Positions 45,681 to 55,697 are shown, numbered from the stretch's first letter. The stretch: 64,000 nt of DNA from SUP05 sp964577715 (GCA_964577715.1 CAZOAA010000003.1:1-64000); one strand, 5' to 3'. Numbers and translations are program-made. The notes: a model not told the origin generated them from the sequence alone.

Positions 45681-46802
45681 TTATTCAAAACCCCACTCCT
45701 TCAAATACTCTTTTTTAATCTTATCCATCGAATAGTTTTTCTCAATTCTCTTTCGCGCCTGTTTTCCTGATATTTTTCTCTCTTGTTTATTTCCTATTAA
45801 CTGTAGGAGCGAACTAGCTATACATTGATCATCTCCTACTGGACAGACTCGTCCATATTGACCGACAATATACGCTGAATCTCCCACATCGGTTACAACA
45901 CAAGGCACTTCAGATGCCATCGCTTCTCCAATCACATTAGGAAACCCTTCACCCCAAGCTGAGGAAGAAACAGCTATATCTAACGCTGACATAATCCTTG
46001 GGACGTCTGATCGTTCGCCTAAAAAACGAATCGATAGATTGTTACTCAGATCACTCGTAACACCGTGGCCAATTAATAAAAACAACACTTTTTGTTTACT
46101 GCCAGTACTATATAAGCTGTCTACTGCATGATCTATCGTACGCAGAAGTGTAGCATGATCTTTCATTGGATGTAAACGAGAGATGTGTCCAACTAAAATC
46201 GTACTTTCAGAAACCTCTAACTCCTTACGCAATTGTTGACGACGATTTTTATCTGGACGAAATTTTTGTAAATCAAAACCGTTAGGAATTATCTTTGTTT
46301 TTTTTGACAAAAATCCAATATCGCAATGTTGCTCTGCACTAAGACTTGAGTTATAAATAATACTATGCGGAAAAAAAGATAGCCAGCGCCCCAACACAAT
46401 CAACCAGCGAGTTTGGATTTTCTCACTGTTGATATCATACAAAGTCTGTCTCACATTCCAAAATAGTTTTTTCTTTCTGTGCATTGGATCAAACAAAAAA
46501 ACCGCTGCAGTTGCAACTATATTTCCATGATACATCCAGCCTTGCACAATGTCTGGATTAAAAGATCGCATAATCTGTCTCAACTTCTTAATAGTCTGCC
46601 AACTAGGGCGTGCTCCTTGTCCCAAATCCAACGTCTCAACCTTAACACCCAAAGTCTCAATCTGCTCGGTAATTTTCCCTCGACCCATTAATGAAATAAC
46701 CGAAGAGTTTAAGGCTTCATCTCGTAGAGATGCTAATAACTTATACAGCATCATTTCTGCCCCACCAGTGTCTAAATCGGTAATGATATGTGTAATTTTC
46801 AT
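45681..46802 (-). CDS. Glycosyltransferase family 4
   Basis: 373 residues, GT-B. Starts MKITHIITDLDTGGAEMML, the glycine-rich acceptor-site motif of GT4 enzymes. The C-terminal half has VGHISRLHPMKDH and the catalytic SSAWGEGFPNVIGEAMAS. Inverting or retaining outcome and sugar are not predictable from this. Lies 26 bases upstream of asnB in the same direction. Confidence 0.88.
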   Translation of the reverse strand: MKITHIITDLDTGGAEMMLYKLLASLRDEALNSSVISLMGRGKITEQIETLGVKVETLDLGQGARPSWQTIKKLRQIMRSFNPDIVQGWMYHGNIVATAAVFLFDPMHRKKKLFWNVRQTLYDINSEKIQTRWLIVLGRWLSFFPHSIIYNSSLSAEQHCDIGFLSKKTKIIPNGFDLQKFRPDKNRRQQLRKELEVSESTILVGHISRLHPMKDHATLLRTIDHAVDSLYSTGSKQKVLFLLIGHGVTSDLSNNLSIRFLGERSDVPRIMSALDIAVSSSAWGEGFPNVIGEAMASEVPCVVTDVGDSAYIVGQYGRVCPVGDDQCIASSLLQLIGNKQERKISGKQARKRIEKNYSMDKIKKEYLKEWGFE

Positions 46803-46860
46803 TTAAATAATACTCAAACCTTTAAGTCTTGAACAAATCCACAAGCAATGTAGAGCATAG

Positions 46861-48189
46861 TTAATGAAGTTTTTTTCTATCAATTCTATTTAAAAAGCAT
46901 GTCACAAACAGCGTTAAAATTGGCTCTATTGGCAGCCTATACTTTACTCCTATTATTGGACCAGTTATGGCGAAGAAGTAACCCACCAAGAGCAGGAGTG
47001 TGGTTGTCGTTATAGGTGGCAATGTCACAATCATCTTAAATACACCTATCAGTGCTAGCATTGTAAACATTATAGATATGATAGTGCCAACTACTAAAAT
47101 TGAAAGATAGAGAAATCCGCTACTATTCTTTATATAATTGAATAATTTCTCAACCATACCGTTTCCTTTAGTCTCATAAAAAGACGGGTGCTCCATTGCT
47201 CGCAAAGCTGGAGCATAGACCGCACTCGGTGCTAACAAATTAATTGTAGAACCTACTATCCATGCTTTTAATACATTCAAGAAACCAAATTCAAACAGTA
47301 TATCCTTGCCCACATTAGCCTGATACGAACTGCTTTCAAATGGATTTGGTGATAACGCCCCTAACTGATCACGCTGTAATGCCGAGGCCAACCTTTCTCT
47401 AGCTAATTGTTGCCCTTCTTGATAACTACCTTGCCCAGAATATTGATAAGTCGCAGGAACAACCCAGCCTAAAAGGTGTGTTCCTGTCTGAGACACTAAC
47501 GCTGTTGACCCGTACTTTTGATAATTACGCTGGTGAATACTACCCAACAAAACCCCAACAATAACTAAATAAAGCATTGCTAGTGTTCCAATTTCTAGAA
47601 TAGTATCTCTATGCCACAGCCTCCAACCCACCAAACCAATTAACAAAACTGGTAACAAGTAATAAGAAGATGGACGCACTAAAGTTGCTAGAGATACAAA
47701 TAGTGCCAATAGAGCGAGCCACCTAGTTTGTTCACTCTGTAAATACTGAAGCAGTGAAAAAATAAATAAAATAAATAGAAATAGAAATAAAGTATCTGTT
47801 AAAAGTGAAGTAGATAGTATTATCATATTCAAATTAATAACGGACAAAATTCCTGCAATCCAAAACCCCTTGCCAAAAATGGATTTTGCCATTGAAGCAA
47901 TCACAACACAGCTAATACTATCTAACAGAATTTGGATTGAAATTACATTCCATAATGACTCACCAAATATAGTATAAATAGATGAAAAAAACAAAGGGTA
48001 TCCTGGAACCCTTTCATGGGTTACACCTAAAAAACCATTTTCTGGGAACTGTTGTGCGAGCCGAATATAAATAGATTGATCCTCAGTAAACAGATAGTCT
48101 AACTCAACAAAAAATAAAGCATAACCGACACGTACTAACAACGCCAATAGAAATAGGAACATTGCATCTTTTTCTATCTTATGATCCAT
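46861..48189 (-). CDS. Integral membrane glycosyltransferase, GT39/ArnT-like
   Basis: 442 residues with about ten membrane segments. The N-terminal loop FVELDYLFTEDQSIYIRLAQ holds the acidic residues used by GT-C enzymes, followed by RVPGYPLFF. Such proteins transfer a sugar from a polyprenyl phosphate on the periplasmic side. The donor could be made by the GT2 domain encoded at 52.1-52.8 kb. It overlaps the upstream methyltransferase gene by 11 bases. Confidence 0.78.
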   Translation of the reverse strand: MDHKIEKDAMFLFLLALLVRVGYALFFVELDYLFTEDQSIYIRLAQQFPENGFLGVTHERVPGYPLFFSSIYTIFGESLWNVISIQILLDSISCVVIASMAKSIFGKGFWIAGILSVINLNMIILSTSLLTDTLFLFLFILFIFSLLQYLQSEQTRWLALLALFVSLATLVRPSSYYLLPVLLIGLVGWRLWHRDTILEIGTLAMLYLVIVGVLLGSIHQRNYQKYGSTALVSQTGTHLLGWVVPATYQYSGQGSYQEGQQLARERLASALQRDQLGALSPNPFESSSYQANVGKDILFEFGFLNVLKAWIVGSTINLLAPSAVYAPALRAMEHPSFYETKGNGMVEKLFNYIKNSSGFLYLSILVVGTIISIMFTMLALIGVFKMIVTLPPITTTTLLLLVGYFFAITGPIIGVKYRLPIEPILTLFVTCFLNRIDRKKLH

Positions 48190-48901
48190 CTTTTTCCAAC
48201 ACTACCATCAAACGAAACGCCATCATACTGCCAAAAAACGGAAGAATCTTCTCTTCTATCTTGAGCACGGCGTGTACCCATTTATAAGGAAGTAAGGACC
48301 ACGACTTAAATCCTCCAGAGAGAGGGTAGGCAAAAAGACTTAGCCAATCTGAACTGTTAATCGTAAATCCTTTTACTGCTGCAAGAAATAGTTGCGGATC
48401 CTGCTTAAAAAGTATAGTTGGAATTGCCTGGTTGGATTCATAAGGATCTTTATCTACTTCTACTTTACAAGGATCATTTATACTCCACCTCATTTCAACT
48501 GGCTCATTGTGTCCAATTTTATATAATAATTTACTAACAGGGGTAATACCAGGCTCAACCATAATTACTCTGCCACCTGGCTTCAAAATACGGTGCGCCT
48601 CAGCAAAAAAAGGTAATGGGCACTGCAAATGATGCAATACATCAAATAACACAATATTTGAAAATACATTACTATCAAATGGCATATTCTGTGCATCAGC
48701 CACCACATCTACTCCAACAGAATATTGAATATCACTCTTAACCAGCCTCCCTTCACCAATATGTAGATTCCCAATACCACCACCAATTTCTAAAGTATCT
48801 CCATCGCACATAACACTTTCAATCTTTTGGTAGAAATTCTTATAAATAGCTCGTAATACAGGTTTATTTTTCCATTGTTGTTTATAAAATTCTAAATTCA
48901 T
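48179..48901 (-). CDS. SAM-dependent methyltransferase, class I
   Basis: 240 residues. Motif I is LEIGGGIGNLH (about residue 37), followed by FSNIVLFDVLHHL and LKPGGRVIMVEPG, the usual order of the Rossmann methyltransferase fold. The C-terminal ~100 residues are family-specific. Probably methylates a sugar or a lipid-linked intermediate; the substrate is unknown. Overlaps the GT39-like gene. Confidence 0.8.
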   Translation of the reverse strand: MNLEFYKQQWKNKPVLRAIYKNFYQKIESVMCDGDTLEIGGGIGNLHIGEGRLVKSDIQYSVGVDVVADAQNMPFDSNVFSNIVLFDVLHHLQCPLPFFAEAHRILKPGGRVIMVEPGITPVSKLLYKIGHNEPVEMRWSINDPCKVEVDKDPYESNQAIPTILFKQDPQLFLAAVKGFTINSSDWLSLFAYPLSGGFKSWSLLPYKWVHAVLKIEEKILPFFGSMMAFRLMVVLEKDGS

Positions 48902-48990
48902 ATTTTTTTAATATAGTTATAATAATTTTTGAACTTGATAAACTTTCCGCTTAATTTTAATAAAAAATATTATTAATAATAACCAGATAT

Positions 48991-49641
48991 TTAGGCAACT
49001 GGCAACCGTATTTCACTAAAATCTTGAAAAACTGGCACTTTGTTTCTTCTACAAAATTCCATGCCATTACTCCACTCTGAGGCTCCATTAATATATATAA
49101 AATCAATATTAAAATCTTTAGCGGCGTTAAAATCAGCCAAAGCATCGCCAAAATACAAGGCGTTATCTAGATTTAATTTTTTCAGATGGTTTTTTTTTGA
49201 TAATGGACTCCCATATATTCCTTTAAAAAAATATGATAAATTTCTTTTACTTAATACACTTCTAACTTCTTCTTGCTCACCACCAGAAATTACAAAACAA
49301 TCTATTTTATGACTATATAGCGACTCTAGAATGTCACGAACCCCATTGATCAAATCACAATTAAGTAAACCATCATGACTTAATTTTGAGTATATTTCTA
49401 AAGATTTTTCTAAATCTGAATTATATTCTTTTTTCTTTTTTATTATTTTAAAGAAATAATCAAACTTGACAAAACGAGATATACCGCCATTTTTTTTATG
49501 ATACTTAACAAATTCATCAATTAGTAATTTATCTTCTCCTTTTAGACTTTTAGCAAAAGCATCAGATTTTACTGCATTGGAATTTAAAATCACCCCATCA
49601 CAATCGAATATTATATTTGTATATTTTTTTATATCAAGCAC
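48991..49641 (-). CDS. HAD-superfamily phosphatase
   Basis: 216 residues. Motif I IIFDCDGVILNSN near the N-terminus, motif II CFVISGGEQEE (about residue 115), and motif IV YFGDALADFNAA. A helical cap domain (about 20-90) places it with phosphoglycolate-phosphatase-like enzymes rather than the KdsC type. The GTG start overlaps the cytidylyltransferase stop by 8 bases. Context suggests that it dephosphorylates the product of the aldolase two genes upstream before CMP activation. Followed by an 89-base gap with no feature. Confidence 0.75.
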   Translation of the reverse strand: MLDIKKYTNIIFDCDGVILNSNAVKSDAFAKSLKGEDKLLIDEFVKYHKKNGGISRFVKFDYFFKIIKKKKEYNSDLEKSLEIYSKLSHDGLLNCDLINGVRDILESLYSHKIDCFVISGGEQEEVRSVLSKRNLSYFFKGIYGSPLSKKNHLKKLNLDNALYFGDALADFNAAKDFNIDFIYINGASEWSNGMEFCRRNKVPVFQDFSEIRLPVA

Positions 49642-50371
49642 CTAAAATTTTTTCCACTTTTTTTAAATCATCCAATGTGTCAACCGCTAAAGAATTATTG
49701 GAAACTTCTATCATGTGCACATCATAGCCCAATTCTAAGAAGCGTAATATCTCTATATCTTCTATATCTTCCAGAGGGGTTTTTTTTTCTACACTCGAAA
49801 AAAATGTTAGTAAATCTTTAGGAAATGCATAAATACAAACTTGTTTTTTAGCAGCAACAAATGACAATTCTTTTGTTACTGGAATACCATTTCTGCTAGA
49901 GTACAATAACCTTTTGTCTACACTAGTTACTACTTTTGGTATTGTAGGGTTGTTAAAATCATCTTCTGAAATTTGACACATTGCATTTATAATATTTTTT
50001 GGATTTTTTTTACTTGCAGCTATTACCAACTTTATGTCATCTGGATCAATAATTGGCTCATCCCCTTGTACATTAATATAGATATCCGCCTCAATTACCT
50101 TAGAAGCCTCATAAACCCTATCTGTTCCAGTTTTACAAGATTTAGGAGTCATAATAACATTCATTTTATGTTTATTACAGTGAGAAAACACCCTGTCGTC
50201 GTCAGTTGCGACAAAAATATTACTACGATCTATAGCCGCACAGCACCTATCATAAGTACGCCTTATCATACTTTGACCACAAATATTCAATAGAGGCTTT
50301 CCAGGCAGACGGCTCGAACCATAACGAGCTGGTATGATAACAACTACTTTTAAATCAGAACTTATCGGCAT
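49634..50371 (-). CDS. KdsB-like CMP-sugar (3-deoxy-ulosonate) cytidylyltransferase
   Basis: 245 residues, matching CMP-Kdo synthetase in length. The N-terminal nucleotide-binding motif is VIIPARYGSSRLPGKPL, followed by VATDDDRVFSH, TGTDRVYEA and the metal-binding VQGDEPIIDP, all KdsB hallmarks. It overlaps the aldolase gene by 17 bases and the phosphatase gene by 8. A dedicated copy inside this trio suggests a Kdo-like but different 3-deoxy sugar. A housekeeping kdsB would be expected elsewhere. Confidence 0.83.
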   Translation of the reverse strand: MPISSDLKVVVIIPARYGSSRLPGKPLLNICGQSMIRRTYDRCCAAIDRSNIFVATDDDRVFSHCNKHKMNVIMTPKSCKTGTDRVYEASKVIEADIYINVQGDEPIIDPDDIKLVIAASKKNPKNIINAMCQISEDDFNNPTIPKVVTSVDKRLLYSSRNGIPVTKELSFVAAKKQVCIYAFPKDLLTFFSSVEKKTPLEDIEDIEILRFLELGYDVHMIEVSNNSLAVDTLDDLKKVEKILGA

Positions 50372-51953
50372 AAATTGAACCTTGAGGTATATTGTAAGTA
50401 CTAGGTGTTAACATGGTAATTCTTTGGTTTGACTGCTCCTTAAACAAATCAAACAGTTCAATCATTTTATTTTGTCTAGGATCTTCTAAACTGTATCCAT
50501 CGAACCCAACTAAACTAATGCTACTAGCCTTGCCAATATCAGCTAATGACAATGCGTATCCAGCACTTAATTCATACGGCAGTGTGCATTCTTTTTCATG
50601 TACTTGAAATACACCTTCAGAAATATTTAAACCATAGTCCAACAATTCATCAATATTAATTACATCTAAAGTATTATTTAACAATGCTTTAGATGTAATT
50701 AATGGTTTAGTTATTTTGGTATACAAGCCATGCTCAATTAACATCTTGGATTCATTTGATGACACGTAAACATCAATAAAATTCTTTGGAAATGTTGACT
50801 GAATATTAATTGATATGACTATAGGCTTATAGGTCTTTATATATTGAATAACAGCTTCCTGATAAGTTTGCAAATTTTTACCAGATCCTAAAATTAACAC
50901 CTCTTTGTTTAAACACCAATTTTTTGCATTCCAACTGCCCTTGTTATTAGTGTTACCTCGTGCATGTAAAAAAAGATCTTCATCATAATAGCTTGCATCT
51001 AATTTTGACATAAAGCTAATTGCTTGCAAAATTTCTTTATTGCTATACCGGTCACCTACAACCATTTCTTGAATATAAGTTGGATGAATATTATTTATTG
51101 CTGCCAAATTATAAAGCAAACTTTCCCCCCACCCATAATGATTTTTTAATGGTAAAAAATCTGATAAAACTAGGTCAAATAGTGCATCAAGACTATAATC
51201 TATCTGATTCTTTTTCTGTAGCTCTAAAAGAAGATTTTCAGTTTGAGCATTTCCTGCTCCACGACCCATACCAAGTATAGTAGAATCAATCCAAGTAACT
51301 CCATTATCTATGGCAGACAAAATATTTGATATAGCTAATCCTTTGTTATTATGTGCATGAAACCCTATATCTCCACTCCAATTAGATCTTAGCGATGAAG
51401 CTATCCTAACAACATCATCACTCTCCATACAGCCAAGAGAGTCTGCAAAATAAAGCACATCAATTAGCTCCCAACTTTGTACTAATTTAAAAGCTTTTGA
51501 CAATTCCACCTCAGATTGATTTTGTGGTTGCATGATATTCAAACCAACTTGATAGCCAATTTGTTTTAATGTTTTTGCAATCTTAAAACATTGATTAATA
51601 TTAATAAAATTAGTGGCTATACGTACCAAATCAACTCTGGATTTTTTTTTAGATTGGAATAAGATTTGGATAGCTTTATCGATAGAATAATCACTATTTA
51701 AAATACTATTTGCATCAATCATTACACCAACCAAGATGTCGCTACTTATATTAAGGGAGTCAATATATGTATCAGTCGTATAGGCAAATGCCCCTAAAAA
51801 TCTATCTTGTGGAAAATTACGAAAACCTAACTCTATAACATTAATATTTGAATTATTCATTACATGAAAATATTTTTGAATAACCGACCTATCAAAATCC
51901 CAATTATTATAATAACCGCCATCACGAAATGTACAGTCCAATATTTTTATCAT
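50355..51953 (-). CDS. HMGL/DRE-TIM-type aldolase with a DUF115-like C-terminal domain
   Basis: 532 residues. The N-terminal ~300 residues are a DRE-TIM barrel: ILDCTFRDGGYYNNW supplies the Arg-Asp pair, GFHAHNNKGLA the metal-binding His pair, and LGMGRGAGNAQTE the late glycine loop. This is the layout of 4-hydroxy-2-oxovalerate aldolase and its relatives. The C-terminal ~200 residues (from VLILGSGKNLQTYQ to ISLVGFDGYS) resemble the MptE/DUF115 fold found in flagellin-glycosylation Maf proteins. Coupled with the cytidylyltransferase and phosphatase, it may condense pyruvate with a sugar aldehyde to build a 3-deoxy-2-ulosonic acid. Confidence 0.75.
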   Translation of the reverse strand: MIKILDCTFRDGGYYNNWDFDRSVIQKYFHVMNNSNINVIELGFRNFPQDRFLGAFAYTTDTYIDSLNISSDILVGVMIDANSILNSDYSIDKAIQILFQSKKKSRVDLVRIATNFININQCFKIAKTLKQIGYQVGLNIMQPQNQSEVELSKAFKLVQSWELIDVLYFADSLGCMESDDVVRIASSLRSNWSGDIGFHAHNNKGLAISNILSAIDNGVTWIDSTILGMGRGAGNAQTENLLLELQKKNQIDYSLDALFDLVLSDFLPLKNHYGWGESLLYNLAAINNIHPTYIQEMVVGDRYSNKEILQAISFMSKLDASYYDEDLFLHARGNTNNKGSWNAKNWCLNKEVLILGSGKNLQTYQEAVIQYIKTYKPIVISINIQSTFPKNFIDVYVSSNESKMLIEHGLYTKITKPLITSKALLNNTLDVINIDELLDYGLNISEGVFQVHEKECTLPYELSAGYALSLADIGKASSISLVGFDGYSLEDPRQNKMIELFDLFKEQSNQRITMLTPSTYNIPQGSIYADKF

Positions 51954-52093
51954 GTTAATACCTATTGCCCCAAAATCTTTAGCAACTTTTTAAAGTTTAT
52001 ATGCAAAACATTTTACAAATTTTATACCTTTTTGGTACACTTGTTGCTTTACATGCCCCTAAAGAAATTCATCTTTTTTTATACACATATTAT

Positions 52094-53521
52094 TTATATA
52101 ATTTTCAATCTTTTATATGCAAAAATAACCATCTTAAGCAGCAACCATCCATGACGGAAACGTGATATCTGTGTCTCTCCATACTCTCTTGCTGCATAGC
52201 GAATGGGGACCTCTACTATCTTCAGATTGAGTTTAGTAGCGCCAAATATAAGATCAAAATCCCCAAAAGGATCAAAATCCCCAAAATAAGAACGATTTGC
52301 TACAATTTTCTCATAATTTTTCTTAGTTAATGCCTTAGTGCCGCAAAGAGTATCGGTAAGCCTTTGATTTAGTAACCATGTAAATAGTACAGAAAATGTT
52401 CGATTAGCCCAAAAATTTAAGAAACGCATTGCCTGGTCATCCATTGGATAGACAAGGCGTGTACCATTGATATACTCACCTTTACCTGAAGCAATTGCAT
52501 TGTAAAACTTTGGAAGATCCTCTGGTGGAACAGTAAGATCCGCATCTAAGATCATAAGAACATCTCCACGAGCATGATTAAATCCTTTACGCACTGCATC
52601 TCCCTTGCCTTTTCCATCTTGAACCAAAACCTTTATATCTTTATCTGGATAGGATTTAATTACTCGATTGATCTCATCCAAGGTGCCATCTTGGCTATTT
52701 CCTTCCACATACATAATCTCCAGATCTTCACAGAAATCTGGAATTCTCTTTACTGCATTCTCAATATTCCCTTTCTCATTACGACATGGAATTAGCACAG
52801 TAGTTGATGGCCGCCTTAATGCCACACTAAGCATTGGGCGGGCAACTAAATAGTTCCTAAGCGAGAGACGACGAATTAATGGTAAAGTCCCGATAAAACG
52901 ATTAATGAATGACCCTACGCCAAATAGACTGCGTGGCACCAACTGTTGCCACTCTCGTTTAACTGTTTCAAAATTAGCTAATTGTAAAAAGTTCATAGTA
53001 TCCTCTGTAGAAATCCAGTTCACTTCAACTGATGGCATTTTTAGACCAATCTTCTCTCCTAAATTAAGTATAGGTTGCCAATACCATGAGTAGTAAGATA
53101 TGATAAGCCGAGTATCTGGTGTACATAGAGGATGAAGCTTGGCAAATGCATCTTCACAATCATCTAAATATCCAATTGTATCTGAAAGAATAATAAAATC
53201 AAACTGCCCTTTCAACGAAGAAATAAAAATTTTGTCTTCTATATCTCCTTGTATAAAATCAAGATTTGGATATTTTTTTTGTGCAATATTCAACATATTA
53301 GCACTTAAATCCACACCAACTCCATAAGAAGGATTTAAAGCATTTAAAAGTTGTCCTGAGCCACATCCCAATTCCAACACTCTCTTTCCTTCCCCCACAA
53401 GGAATCTCATATAAGAATTGTCATTTTTATAAAAATAACTATTCTTTTTAATCCACCTATCTCTACTATTAGAAAGTTTATTAGCTTGCTGTATTATTCT
53501 CTCTTTTCTATTTGATCTCAT
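52094..53521 (-). CDS. Fusion: SAM methyltransferase + GT2 (dolichol-phosphate-mannose-synthase-like)
   Basis: 475 residues from the ATG at 53521; an in-frame TTG five codons earlier is less likely. Residues about 35-200 are a class I methyltransferase (VLELGCGSGQLLNA, IILSDTIGYLDD). Residues about 240-475 are a GT-A family 2 transferase (TTVLIPCRNEKGNIENA, the acidic LMILDADLTVPPED, and LTDTLCGTKAL) of the type that loads a sugar on polyprenyl phosphate. Such a donor could serve the GT39-like enzyme. Overlaps the preceding glycosyltransferase gene. A 140-base AT-rich gap without feature lies upstream of the HMGL gene, between it and this gene's end. Confidence 0.83.
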   Translation of the reverse strand: MRSNRKERIIQQANKLSNSRDRWIKKNSYFYKNDNSYMRFLVGEGKRVLELGCGSGQLLNALNPSYGVGVDLSANMLNIAQKKYPNLDFIQGDIEDKIFISSLKGQFDFIILSDTIGYLDDCEDAFAKLHPLCTPDTRLIISYYSWYWQPILNLGEKIGLKMPSVEVNWISTEDTMNFLQLANFETVKREWQQLVPRSLFGVGSFINRFIGTLPLIRRLSLRNYLVARPMLSVALRRPSTTVLIPCRNEKGNIENAVKRIPDFCEDLEIMYVEGNSQDGTLDEINRVIKSYPDKDIKVLVQDGKGKGDAVRKGFNHARGDVLMILDADLTVPPEDLPKFYNAIASGKGEYINGTRLVYPMDDQAMRFLNFWANRTFSVLFTWLLNQRLTDTLCGTKALTKKNYEKIVANRSYFGDFDPFGDFDLIFGATKLNLKIVEVPIRYAAREYGETQISRFRHGWLLLKMVIFAYKRLKII

Positions 53522-54581
53522 TAAGCCACTCTTCAAAAATAAACATTACATTTTCCTTTTTATATGCTTCTGGCAACAAAGAGTTAAGTCTAGTATTTTG
53601 GCTTTTTATATTTGACTTTTTCATAAGATTAATAAATTGTTTAGAATTATATGCAATTGCAATATTATTACTAACAATCTCCTTAATTCCGCCAGACTTA
53701 TCTGTGGCAATAACCGGGGTTCCAGAAACTAAGGACTCTAATACAGAATTAGGCATACCCTCCCAACGCGAAGATAGTAAAAACACATCAGCACCTGCAT
53801 ACCACTGCCATGGGTTATCACAAAAACCTAAAAATTTAACCTGATCTTGAAGGTTTAATAACTTAACTTTATCAATAAGTTCATATTTTAAATCACCATC
53901 GCCCAAAATTGTAAGTGTTGCCTTTTTATTATTAAGCTCACTAAACCAATGCAATAAACGATCGAATCCTTTTTGAAAAGTTAACCTACCAGAGGCGACA
54001 TAACACACTCCTCCATTGTCAAAACGCCTCATAGGTAATATAGATGATCGTATTGTTTCTACATCAACAATATTTGGTAATATTTCTATCTTGTCTTTAG
54101 AGACTGAGAAATCTAATATAAACTCTTCTTTCATCCTTATCGAAGTACAAATTAACTTATCAGTTCTTGAGTACAAAAGACGGTAAAGAATAGCCATTAC
54201 TCTTGGTCTTGGATTATTAGGTAAACTAATCGATGGAATATTTGCCTCTCTAGTCCATATTTTTATCTTTCGTGGCAATAACCAGCGAATAGCCAATAGA
54301 GTTACATTAATATAACCTAAAGTAGTAAAAATTACCTTAGGATTCAATTGGTGTATTTTTTTTATTAATGGAACAATAGAGCGTTTCAGGGTGATTGTAT
54401 TTAAGTTGTATATTGAAACACCATCCAATACCCTTGAAAGTAGTGGTCCGCTCTTATCAAAGATCACAATTCCAACCGAATGGCCATTACTATGGAGTCC
54501 TGACAATAGGTTCAATACAACTCTCTCCGCACCTCCGCCAGAAAACCTGGGCAGCAAAAATAAAATAGAGTGTCTATTCAT
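53508..54581 (-). CDS. Glycosyltransferase family 4
   Basis: 357 residues, GT-B. N-terminal FLLPRFSGGGAERVVLNLL is the acceptor-side glycine motif. The donor domain has VASGRLTFQKGFDRLL and LSSRWEGMPNSVLESLVSG with the two catalytic-type glutamates. Starts directly after the stop of the next GT4 gene upstream, so the two are probably co-translated and act in sequence on the same glycan. Confidence 0.88.
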   Translation of the reverse strand: MNRHSILFLLPRFSGGGAERVVLNLLSGLHSNGHSVGIVIFDKSGPLLSRVLDGVSIYNLNTITLKRSIVPLIKKIHQLNPKVIFTTLGYINVTLLAIRWLLPRKIKIWTREANIPSISLPNNPRPRVMAILYRLLYSRTDKLICTSIRMKEEFILDFSVSKDKIEILPNIVDVETIRSSILPMRRFDNGGVCYVASGRLTFQKGFDRLLHWFSELNNKKATLTILGDGDLKYELIDKVKLLNLQDQVKFLGFCDNPWQWYAGADVFLLSSRWEGMPNSVLESLVSGTPVIATDKSGGIKEIVSNNIAIAYNSKQFINLMKKSNIKSQNTRLNSLLPEAYKKENVMFIFEEWLNEIK

Positions 54582-55697
54582 TTAACTTAGCAAAATATGG
54601 TTATAGATAGATAGAATTCTATCAAGGTGCTTTTTAGATGAAAAATTATCATATGCGAACTTGTACGCATTATCCTTCAATATACTTGCACTTTTATCAT
54701 TCATAATAATAGAAACCTTATTAGTAAAATCATTTTTATTATCTGGATTATAAAGCATTCCATTTATTCCATTATTAACAATTTCCATATGGCCACCATA
54801 CTTAGCAGCAAGAACGGGGGTATTTTGCAACATCGCCTCCACGATAGACCTGCCAAATGCATCTACAAGGCTCGGAGCAACCAATAAATCTAAAGACGAT
54901 ATTATTTTGTTCGTATCACCAACAAACCCTGTAAATACTATTCGATTACTCATGCCAGCACTAGAAGTAATTTTTTTTAATTTATCTACATACTCTTTTG
55001 GTCCAGCACCGACAACCATCAAATAAACATTATTATTATAAATGTCAGAAATATTTTTGATTACGAAGTCTATATTCTTATAATCAACAACTCTTCCAAT
55101 ACACCCTAATAAAAAACATTCAGGTGGTATATTGTATTTTTCAACAACATAACTTCTTGCTAACTCTTTGTTTACAGTAGATTCTATATTAAACGGGTTA
55201 TAAACTACTGTTTTTTGATTATCTTTAATATTCTGTGGTGCGCTCTGCATAACCACATTTGAAATAACTACAAAATAGTCACATAAATACCGAATTAGAA
55301 ACCAAAATCTTGAGGCGCTAAGTAAAGTTCTTTGATGCCAAACAAATCCTTTTGAAAAAATTTTTGCTGGTAAGGACCATGATAAATTTACCCTCAAATC
55401 ATTACCATGCACAATGTCAATTTCATTCGCTCTAATAAATCTACTAAAATGAAAGAAATTAGCAAAAATACCTATAATAATCGATAACTTATTAGGAGAT
55501 TCACCGGCAAGCCTATAAGATTTTAAAACAGAAAAAGATATATTTCTATAACTTAAGTATTGTGACAACGGTCCATCGCCTCTATGAAGAACAATAATTG
55601 CAGGAATATTTGCATCAATTAGAGATAAATACAGCTCTAATGTGGATATATGGCTACCGCCAACAGAATCACCAACAAATGGGAAAAGTATTTTCAT
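54582..55697 (-). CDS. Glycosyltransferase family 4
   Basis: 371 residues, GT-B. Starts KILFPFVGDSVGGSHIS; the donor domain has LGCIGRVVDYKNIDFVI and APSLVDAFGRSIVEAMLQN with the EX7E-type glutamates. Upstream lies a 176-base AT-rich gap (55698-55873) with no gene, tRNA or clear hairpin; a promoter may lie there. Confidence 0.87.
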   Translation of the reverse strand: MKILFPFVGDSVGGSHISTLELYLSLIDANIPAIIVLHRGDGPLSQYLSYRNISFSVLKSYRLAGESPNKLSIIIGIFANFFHFSRFIRANEIDIVHGNDLRVNLSWSLPAKIFSKGFVWHQRTLLSASRFWFLIRYLCDYFVVISNVVMQSAPQNIKDNQKTVVYNPFNIESTVNKELARSYVVEKYNIPPECFLLGCIGRVVDYKNIDFVIKNISDIYNNNVYLMVVGAGPKEYVDKLKKITSSAGMSNRIVFTGFVGDTNKIISSLDLLVAPSLVDAFGRSIVEAMLQNTPVLAAKYGGHMEIVNNGINGMLYNPDNKNDFTNKVSIIMNDKSASILKDNAYKFAYDNFSSKKHLDRILSIYNHILLS

